From Rufibacter ruber (GTDB lineage: Bacteria > Bacteroidota > Bacteroidia > Cytophagales > Hymenobacteraceae): a stretch of DNA of 64,000 nucleotides. Position 1 is the stretch's first letter. Every line of letters starts with the position of its first letter. The stretch spans positions 1-64,000 of the forward strand of contig NZ_LRMM01000022.1 in the NCBI RefSeq assembly GCF_001647275.1, read 5' to 3'. The position numbers and the translations under genes are program-made. Below the pieces are notes generated by a model. It did no database searches. It saw only the letters and a list, made by a program, of their open reading frames with translations, and was not told where the DNA came from. Shown one piece after another: positions 58,418 to 64,000 of this stretch.

Positions 58418-59524
58418 ATGAAGAATTTATCTGCCCTCCTTGAACTGAGGTTCAACCCAGAACTAAGCACCAACGCAGACGGCAAACACGTACGGGACGG
58501 CCTCTCCACGGTACTTCACACCGGCGATTATCTCTGGGTAAGCTGTGATGAGCGCACCACGCTGGAGCGCCTGAAGAAAACGGGTGAGCACACCTTTGCC
58601 GAACACGTGAGTTTTGACCTGACCCAGTACCTGGACCTGCCAGACGGGAACAACTCAGAGATTGATATTGAAGGGTTAGGTATGGCAGAAGGCTATCTTT
58701 GGCTCGTGGGCTCGCATAGCCTTAAGCGCAAGAAGCCCCGCAAGGAAGACCCTGTGGCCAAGCAGATCAAGCGGCTGGCCAAGGTCACCTCAGACCCCAA
58801 CCGCTACCTGATTGCCCGCATCCCGCTGGTGCACCACCCTGAAACGGGCGAGTACAGCCTCTGCCGAGAGTGCCCTGACCCGCAGGACCCCTCCAAAACG
58901 TTGCGCGCCGCCCAGCTGCTTGGCTCAGACAAAAGCAACCAGTTGATGGATGCGATTGCCCATGATCTGCACTTAGCCCACTTTTTACCTATTCCGGGCA
59001 AAGACAACGGCTTTGACATTGAGGGGCTTGCCCTGCATGAGGACCGGATTTTCCTAGGGCTACGCGGTCCGGTATTGCGGGGCTGGGCCATGGTGCTGGA
59101 GATTAGGCTGCAAGAAACGGAAGACGGCACCGCGCTGCAATTGGCCCCCCTCACCCAAGACGGACTGCTCTACAAAAAGCATTTCCTGCACATGAACGGC
59201 ATGGGGGTGCGGGAACTTCGCATCAACGGGAACGACCTCTACCTACTGGCCGGGCCTACTATGGATCTGGACGGGGTGATTTCTGTTTTCAGGTGGCGGA
59301 ATGCCATGGCCCAGACACAGGGGGAAGAACAGCTGGTGCACCGCAAGGACCTGGAGCGCCTCTTTGACGTACCGTACGGCAGCGGTGTGACCAGCGGCCA
59401 AGACAAAGCCGAAGGGCTGGGGGTTTATGATGACCAACACATTATCATTGTCTATGACAGCCCATCGGCCATAAGAAAACCAGAAGATGATGTGGTGGTG
59501 GCAGACGTGTACAGGGTTGGGTAA
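58418..59524 (+). CDS. DUF3616-family protein
   Basis: A 368-aa protein without a signal peptide. The repeated pattern DIEGLGMAEGYLWLVGSHS near residue 84 and DIEGLALHEDRIFLGLRGP near 200 matches DUF3616 proteins, which look like beta-propellers. A third related stretch is KAEGLGVYDDQHIIIVYDS near the end. No catalytic role is established. It appears to stand alone between repeat-rich spacers. Confidence 0.82.
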   Translation: MKNLSALLELRFNPELSTNADGKHVRDGLSTVLHTGDYLWVSCDERTTLERLKKTGEHTFAEHVSFDLTQYLDLPDGNNSEIDIEGLGMAEGYLWLVGSHSLKRKKPRKEDPVAKQIKRLAKVTSDPNRYLIARIPLVHHPETGEYSLCRECPDPQDPSKTLRAAQLLGSDKSNQLMDAIAHDLHLAHFLPIPGKDNGFDIEGLALHEDRIFLGLRGPVLRGWAMVLEIRLQETEDGTALQLAPLTQDGLLYKKHFLHMNGMGVRELRINGNDLYLLAGPTMDLDGVISVFRWRNAMAQTQGEEQLVHRKDLERLFDVPYGSGVTSGQDKAEGLGVYDDQHIIIVYDSPSAIRKPEDDVVVADVYRVG

Positions 59525-59605
59525 GACAGGTGAAAGCTCCTCTTAGAGATACTTCTGTCTGCCATTTTTTTACCCCAGGTTGCAACTTACCAAAGCCCTT
59601 GAACT

Positions 59606-59678
59606 TACCCCCACCCCTCTCAGGAGGGAGCACTGCAGTGAGGGAAAATTCCCCTTCTTGGAGGGGCAGGAGTGGGTA
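59606..59678. repeat. CCCCACCCCTCTC inverted repeat
   Basis: The inner arms CCCCACCCCTCTCAGGAGGG and CCCCTTCTTGGAGGGGCAGG flank a short spacer. It is framed by a wider inverted pair CAGGTTGCAACTTACC (59577-59592) and GGTAAGTTCACGTTGCAA (59692-59709). With palindrome 38 it explains the gap 59525-59883. Confidence 0.55.
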
Positions 59679-59820
59679 CTTCTTTACGCTGGGTAAGTTC
59701 ACGTTGCAAATCGCAACCTGTAATTATTAATTGAATAGGCTACCGTAAGAAATTTAGGAATACAGTCTCAATATCTTTTCCCAGGCAGCGTTACCATAGA
59801 GATTTCCCTCTTCACGCTTA

Positions 59821-59861
59821 CCTGTTTCGGGGCTGTTTTTGAAAAAACAGCCCCGAAACGC
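59821..59861. repeat. Palindrome copy 38
   Basis: CTGTTTCGGGGCTGTTTTT and AAAAACAGCCCCGAAACGC pair almost perfectly. CGGGGCTG/CAGCCCCG is a compensated variant. Confidence 0.9.
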
Positions 59862-59883
59862 TTTTAACCCAATTTTCCGCGGC

Positions 59884-60777
59884 ATGAACAAAAAAGCATT
59901 TCTCCTGCTTTGTCTCCTTCTGGCTGTGGCCGGAACCGGCTTTGCGCAGACCAAAGGCCTGGTGGTAGACAAGGCCACCAAGAAGCCGGTGCCCTATGCC
60001 AACATCTGGGTGGAGAATGAGAATCTGGGTACCACCGGCAATGAGAAAGGGGAATTTCTTTTCCCGTCTGTTCTCCCTAAGGATAAAACGCTGATCATCT
60101 CCTGTCTGGGCTATGAGCGCCGCCGGGTCAGCGTGGTGGGCAATTACCTGAGGGTGGAACTCACGCCCGCCGCCATTTCTTTGCAGGAGGTAACGGTCCG
60201 GAAAAACACCAGGCGGCAGAAGCGAATCCTGAACAGACTGGATGCCAACACTGAGTTTACCTTTGGCAGCAACGGCGTGCCCTGGATGGTGGCGCAGTAT
60301 TTCCCGAATCAGCCTACCTATACCGCCACGCCTTTTCTGGATGAGATAGCCCTGGTAACCTCCAGCAACATCAAGAACGCCAGCTTTAAAATGCGCCTCC
60401 TGCAGGTCACCGAAGATGGAAAGCCGGGACAGGACCTGCTTCCGGTGCCGCTGCTGGCCGTGGCGCCCAAGGGCATTAAAACCGTGAAACTGGATCTGAG
60501 CCAGTACAACCTGCAGTTGCCGCCCAAAGGCGTCTTTGTAGCGTTTGAGTGGCTCATCATCCCCAGGAACAGGTACCAGAACACTGATCCGGAAACAGGC
60601 CTTCCGTTTGCTTCCAGCTCTGTCTCCTATGAGCCTAGCGTGCGCAGCTACAAACCGTCAGACAAGGCGCACAACGGCTGGATCTATGACAAAGGCCAGT
60701 GGCTGAGCACTAACGTGAGCGAGGCCGAGGCCATCTCCCTGGCTAAACCGCACTTCCAGCTCACGCTGAGCGATTAA
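59884..60777 (+). CDS. CarboxypepD_reg-like domain secreted protein 1
   Basis: A 297-aa protein. A signal peptide (FLLLCLLLAVAGTGFAQ) leads into a carboxypeptidase regulatory-like beta-sandwich (KGLVVDKATKKPVPYANIWVENENLGTTGNEKGEFLF...LIISCLGYERRRVSV). A domain of about 190 residues ending HFQLTLSD follows. The first domain is the same module found at the N-terminus of TonB-dependent receptors. The second part is unassigned. An upstream in-frame ATG at 59839 lies in palindrome 38 and was rejected. The next gene is a tandem paralog. Confidence 0.8.
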   Translation: MNKKAFLLLCLLLAVAGTGFAQTKGLVVDKATKKPVPYANIWVENENLGTTGNEKGEFLFPSVLPKDKTLIISCLGYERRRVSVVGNYLRVELTPAAISLQEVTVRKNTRRQKRILNRLDANTEFTFGSNGVPWMVAQYFPNQPTYTATPFLDEIALVTSSNIKNASFKMRLLQVTEDGKPGQDLLPVPLLAVAPKGIKTVKLDLSQYNLQLPPKGVFVAFEWLIIPRNRYQNTDPETGLPFASSSVSYEPSVRSYKPSDKAHNGWIYDKGQWLSTNVSEAEAISLAKPHFQLTLSD

Positions 60778-60780
60778 TTT

Positions 60781-60821
60781 CTGTTTTTGACCTCTTTTTC
60801 TGAAAACAAGCCAAAAACGCG
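60781..60821. repeat. Palindrome copy 39
   Basis: CTGTTTTTGACCTCTTTTTC and GAAAACAAGCCAAAAACGCG form a degenerate pair between the two tandem paralogs. Confidence 0.75.
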
Positions 60822-60824
60822 TCC

Positions 60825-61711
60825 ATGAGAAGGCTTCTCCCCCTCCTGCTGTGTCTGCTCCTGCTGGGGCATTGGGTAACTGCTCAAATTAAAGGAGCTG
60901 TTACGGATAAAACCACTGGAAAACCGGTCACCTACGCCAATATCTGGGTAGAGAATGAGAACCAGGGCGCCACCTCCACAGAGGAAGGCACCTTTTCCTT
61001 TGCTGACTCCTCTGCCGTTGGCAAAACCCTGGTAGTGTCAAGCCTTGGGTATGAGAGGGGCCGTTTTCCCATTTCCGCTTTGCGGATGAAGGTACAGTTG
61101 CAACCTTCAGCCATTGCCTTGCAAGAGGTGGTGGTAAAGAAGAGTAAGCGGCGCAATAAGCTGGTGGTAAATAGTTTCAAGAGAAGTAAAGTTTCCCACA
61201 GCTATGGCACTATTGGAGGCCCCTGGATTGTGGCAAACCACTTAGCCTACAACCCAATTTTTGAGGCGACTCCATTTCTTGAGGAAATTGCTTTTACCGT
61301 TTCAAGTGATATCAACAATGCCAAATATCAGATTAGAATCTTTAAGGTAGAAGGAAATGGTGAACCAGGGAAAGACCTTCTGACCACTCCTTTGATTGGC
61401 TATGCCCAAAAGGCAGGTATAAATCTGTACAATTAGATGTAAGCCAGTACAACTTGCTAGTTCCTGAATCTGGGCTTTTCATCGCCTTTGAATGGCTTCT
61501 CATTGATGAGAATAAGAATGAACACATAGTAGTTTCGCAAGGAACTCATAAAAAGACTACAGCTACTTCCTTTGAACCTTCCATCAATGCCAGGCGGTTA
61601 AACGGGAATGAAAATGTCACTTGGGTGTACCGCCAGGGTAAGTGGAGTAACAAATGGCTAAATAATAAATCAGTAAAAGGTACTATGTTCCAACTCACGT
61701 TGAGTGATTAA
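60825..61711 (+). pseudogene. CarboxypepD_reg-like domain secreted protein 2, frameshifted
   Basis: It is paralogous to the preceding gene along its full length (AQIKGAVTDKTTGKPVTYANIWVENENQG... to FQLTLSD). The first frame stops at 61436 after GYAQKAGINLYN. The downstream frame from about 61413 continues the paralog alignment (KSVQLDVSQYNLLVPESGLFIAFEWLL) to 61711. One base missing from AAAA at 61408-61411, or two extra bases in GGCAGG at 61412-61417, would explain it. The second option restores the paralog spacing exactly. It may be real decay or an assembly error. Confidence 0.78.
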
Positions 61712-61712
61712 A

Positions 61713-61950
61713 CTTGTTTTCGGTCTATTTTCGGCCTGTTTTCTTGCAATACTTCGGACAGTTTAGATGAGTAGAAAAAGTGCGTTTGTAGCGTTTGAGG
61801 GCATATACAGGTTTAGCATCCAATGGTTTTTCTCCCTTTTGGGAAATACCTAACAGCCATTTAATTACTTAAACCCCATTTATAGCCTCTAAAGCCTCTT
61901 TTTGCCTTTTAGAATTGTCCGAAGTATTGCCTGAAAACAGGCCGAAAACA
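61713..61950. repeat. Palindrome copy 40, split by an inserted element
   Basis: The left half ends CGGCCTGTTTTCT at 61744 and the right half is CTGAAAACAGGCCGAAAACAG from 61931. Removing 61745-61932 rejoins them as the normal family sequence CGGCCTGTTTTCTGAAAACAGG. The insertion is exactly in the loop. Confidence 0.8.
61745..61930. mobile_element. MITE-like element (186 bp) with 15-bp terminal inverted repeats
   Basis: GCAATACTTCGGACA at 61746-61760 and its exact complement TGTCCGAAGTATTGC at 61916-61930 form the ends. CT flanks both sides (61743-61744 and 61931-61932), fitting a 2-bp target duplication. The interior has no gene and is AT-rich. It would need a transposase supplied in trans. 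Confidence 0.7.
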
Positions 61951-61983
61951 GAAAAGGCCGCTCTTACTTAGAGCGGCCTTTTC
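61951..61983. terminator. Intrinsic terminator after the GH3/beta-lactamase-family gene
   Basis: GAAAAGGCCGCTC pairs with GAGCGGCCTTTTC around a 7-nt loop, 20 bp past the minus-strand stop. Confidence 0.85.
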
Positions 61984-62002
61984 TGTTTTGCGTGAATCTA
62001 AC

Positions 62003-64000
62003 CTACAGTTTGCTTTCCAGCGGGCTGGCCACCGGTCTGCCTTTGGCTTTCTCCATGGCATCATATACCACCTGCATCACGTTGGTGCGGGTATTGAGTT
62101 TGCTCAGCACTGAGCTCTCGCGGGTGGGGTGCACGCGGTTAGACAGGAAGATGTACACAATCTGGTTCACCGGATCCACCCAGCTGTAGATACCGGTGAA
62201 ACCCGTATGCCCGAAACTCTCTGCTGGGGCGCCTTTGGCGGCGTTCCCGTTCTCAGAACCAGGTTTTGACGGACGGTCAAACCCAAGGGCGCGGTAGTTG
62301 TTAGGGCAGAACTGGCATTTGCTGAACGTGCTCACGGTCTTGTCAGCAATGTAGCGTCTGCCGGCGTACTGGCCGTCTTGCAGGTACATTTGCATCACTT
62401 TGGCCAGATCATTGGCGTTGCCGAACAACCCGGCGTGGCCGCTCACTCCGCCCAGCATGGCCGCTCCCTCATCATGCACCGTGCCGTGCAGCAGTTGCTT
62501 TCTGAACAGGGTATCAATCTCAGTGGGCACAATGCGGCTCAGCGGGTACTGCTTGTAGGGGTTAAATGTTAACGTTGTGGCCCCAAGCGGCTTGTAGATA
62601 TTCTCCTTCAAATAGGTTTCAAACTCCTGCCCGGTGATGTTCTCCACCACTTTAGGAGCCAGAATAAAAGACAGGTCACTGTACACATAGCCCGGCTTCT
62701 CGTTCAACGGTGACTCCTTGATCTGCTTGTAAATTTCCTCAGAGAAGTCTTTTCTGATGTACAGGTTCTGCGCCACCTTGGTAGGGAACTTCGCCGACGA
62801 GTCAGCGCTGAACACACTGCCTTTCAACTCGCCATTTTTCTTCACTTCCTCTTTCCAGAACGGAATCCAGGACTTGAGGCGGGCCTGGTGGGTCAGAATA
62901 TCGCGGTAGCGCAGGTTCTCTTTGTTGGAGCCTTTCATCATGGGCAGGTATTCGCCTAGGGTACGGTCCACATCAAATCGGCCTTCGCCGCTCAACTTCA
63001 TCAGGGCGGCCAACGAAGTGGTGATTTTGGTCACCGAGGCCAGGTCATACAAATCTGTGTTTTTCACCGGCACCTGGTTCTCATAGGTATGGTAGCCAAA
63101 TGCCTTGCTGTAAATGATCTTGCCGTTCTTGGCCACCAGCACCTGCGCACCGGGGGTGGCTCTGGCCCTAATGGCCTGTTGCACCAACGTGTCTATCTGG
63201 GCAAAATCCTGGGAGGTAAGCCCCACCGCCTCTGGCTGGGTATAGGCAAAGCGCAGTCCGCCTTCGGTCGTGAGGCCGTCATTGATCCGGAAGAAGCTGG
63301 ATACGTTCACCGGCAGCTTGCCTTTGGCCCCTACCCCTCCAAAAATAATCTGCGCCGCCACATCCTGTGTCAGTTCGTTTTCCTGATAGGTGGCCAACAC
63401 GCCATGGGCTTTTTCAATGTCTTCAAACCGGTTCAGGCTGTACACGTTGCCAAAGACACTCACCAGGGTGGGTTTAGACCGGATCAGGTCTTTCATGAAC
63501 AAGTTCATTTCGGCGGTAATCCCAAACGTACCGCTGCCAGACGCTTTCAACTGCAGTTTGTGCACGCCCACTATCACCACATTGTATTCTTTCAGCTGCT
63601 CTTTCAGGAGTTGTAGTTCGGCAATGGAGCTGGTAGGAGAAAGGAAGAAATTGTCTACCTTGGTGTATTTGGCCAGACTGCGCTGGAAATCAGTCTCCAG
63701 GTGTGTGCCCATGGCCAGAGCCGCCACTTTTAACGTATCCAGGGCCTTCAGCGGAAGGATGTTCCCCTTGTTGCGCAGCAGGGTTAAAGATGCTTCTGTT
63801 AACTGGCGGTTCAGGTACGTGGCGTACGGGTTGTTCAGGTCTTCAATCAGGCTTTTGGTCTCAATGGGTTTCCAGTTGTCCAGCCCCATCCATTGTTTGG
63901 CGGCCAACACTTTCCGGCAACGGGCATCTACCTCTTCCTGCGTGATTTCTTTGTTCTTAATGGCCTTTTTAACTTCTTCAATGGTGGTCTTCACGTCCAT
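62003..64000 (-). CDS. GH3-type glycosidase fused to a serine beta-lactamase-like hydrolase (5' end outside window)
   Basis: The 665 residues visible are the C-terminal two thirds of a larger protein. Residues 1-270 are the C-terminal domains of a family 3 beta-N-acetylhexosaminidase (EVDARCRKVLAAKQWMGL, LTLLRNKGNILPLK, GVGAKGKLPVNVS). From about 275 a class C beta-lactamase-like domain follows with the nucleophile in ASVTKITT (SxxK), VYSDLSF at the YxN position and GHTGFTG at the KTG position. Such fusions are common in Bacteroidota and are linked to cell-wall recycling. Since the Met at the edge is probably internal, the start is not in the window. Confidence 0.88.
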   Translation of the reverse strand: MDVKTTIEEVKKAIKNKEITQEEVDARCRKVLAAKQWMGLDNWKPIETKSLIEDLNNPYATYLNRQLTEASLTLLRNKGNILPLKALDTLKVAALAMGTHLETDFQRSLAKYTKVDNFFLSPTSSIAELQLLKEQLKEYNVVIVGVHKLQLKASGSGTFGITAEMNLFMKDLIRSKPTLVSVFGNVYSLNRFEDIEKAHGVLATYQENELTQDVAAQIIFGGVGAKGKLPVNVSSFFRINDGLTTEGGLRFAYTQPEAVGLTSQDFAQIDTLVQQAIRARATPGAQVLVAKNGKIIYSKAFGYHTYENQVPVKNTDLYDLASVTKITTSLAALMKLSGEGRFDVDRTLGEYLPMMKGSNKENLRYRDILTHQARLKSWIPFWKEEVKKNGELKGSVFSADSSAKFPTKVAQNLYIRKDFSEEIYKQIKESPLNEKPGYVYSDLSFILAPKVVENITGQEFETYLKENIYKPLGATTLTFNPYKQYPLSRIVPTEIDTLFRKQLLHGTVHDEGAAMLGGVSGHAGLFGNANDLAKVMQMYLQDGQYAGRRYIADKTVSTFSKCQFCPNNYRALGFDRPSKPGSENGNAAKGAPAESFGHTGFTGIYSWVDPVNQIVYIFLSNRVHPTRESSVLSKLNTRTNVMQVVYDAMEKAKGRPVASPLESKL

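Noticed and set aside
1-61950. Treating all 40 palindromes as ordinary intrinsic terminators
   Set aside because: Most lack a T-run on either side, several stand next to real terminators, and some lie inside operons. Only a few (6374, 18606) look able to terminate by themselves.
1-64000. tRNA and rRNA genes
   Set aside because: No cloverleaf with the T-loop GGTTCGAATCC-type sequence or rRNA core sequence was recognised on either strand by eye; a tRNAscan-SE run would settle this.

Overview
The window reads as chromosome of a Bacteroidota bacterium, most likely Cytophagales and close to Hymenobacteraceae (Rufibacter- or Pontibacter-like; the genus is a guess). The reasons are TAnnTTTG-type -7 promoter elements before several genes, the single-chain eukaryote-like glycyl-tRNA synthetase, many secreted and outer-membrane proteins ending in aromatic residues, DUF2807, CarboxypepD_reg-like and HTTM proteins, and MacAB-style tandem permeases. 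No rRNA, tRNA, CRISPR array, phage or transposase gene was recognised.

Layout. 1-620: gene-free, with several DnaA-box-like motifs. 0.6-6 kb: an unknown acidic protein, a divergent PiT-like permease, a canonical phosphate permease and glyS. 6-22 kb: housekeeping and envelope genes (dipeptide epimerase, ileS, lspA, small outer-membrane and LprI-like proteins, a double-ATPase peptide transporter protein, rnr, polyprenyl synthase, rhomboid protease, fasciclin and DUF2807 proteins). 22-33 kb: patatin/beta-barrel protein, HTTM protein, a solitary type IIG restriction-modification enzyme, M28 peptidase and glutamate dehydrogenase. 33-37.8 kb: an ECF sigma factor and its overlapping membrane partner lie between two large non-coding repeat islands. 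37.8-46.5 kb: a cupin-like secreted protein, two tandem putative small RNA genes, a Rieske gene with an internal stop, and secreted hydrolases. 46.5-51.7 kb: two paralogous Ala/Lys-rich secreted proteins, a small secreted ORF, an outer-membrane protein and a two-component system. 51.7-53.1 kb: a third, inverted repeat island. 53.1-58 kb: a MacAB-like export operon whose ATPase gene carries an in-frame TAG. 58-64 kb: a DUF3616 protein, two tandem CarboxypepD_reg-like paralogs (one frameshifted) and the 3' part of a GH3/beta-lactamase-family fusion.

The most unusual content is non-coding. About 40 copies of a ~40-bp palindrome (core GGCCTGTTTT...AAAACAGGCC) sit in most intergenic spaces. Their arms change together, so pairing is kept while sequence drifts. 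One copy has been split in its loop by a 186-bp MITE-like element with 15-bp terminal inverted repeats. Three 1.2-1.7-kb composite islands share ordered sub-blocks, including a ~90-bp hairpin, short GGATTTGCAATCC-type palindromes and GACTCAGGACTC-type runs.

The best candidates for a little-described system are (i) this palindrome family, (ii) the island family, (iii) the tandem small RNA pair at 38.5-39.1 kb with identical 36-nt 3' segments, and (iv) the envelope locus at 46.7-51.7 kb, where both paralog promoters carry the same 11-bp-spaced TTCATCTT direct repeats and a linked OmpR-type regulator is the obvious candidate binder.

Four genes are interrupted (two in-frame stops, two frameshifts), and a fifth small ORF may be. 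This is either real decay or assembly error, and it limits confidence in those loci. All assignments are from reading the sequence; no database search was run.
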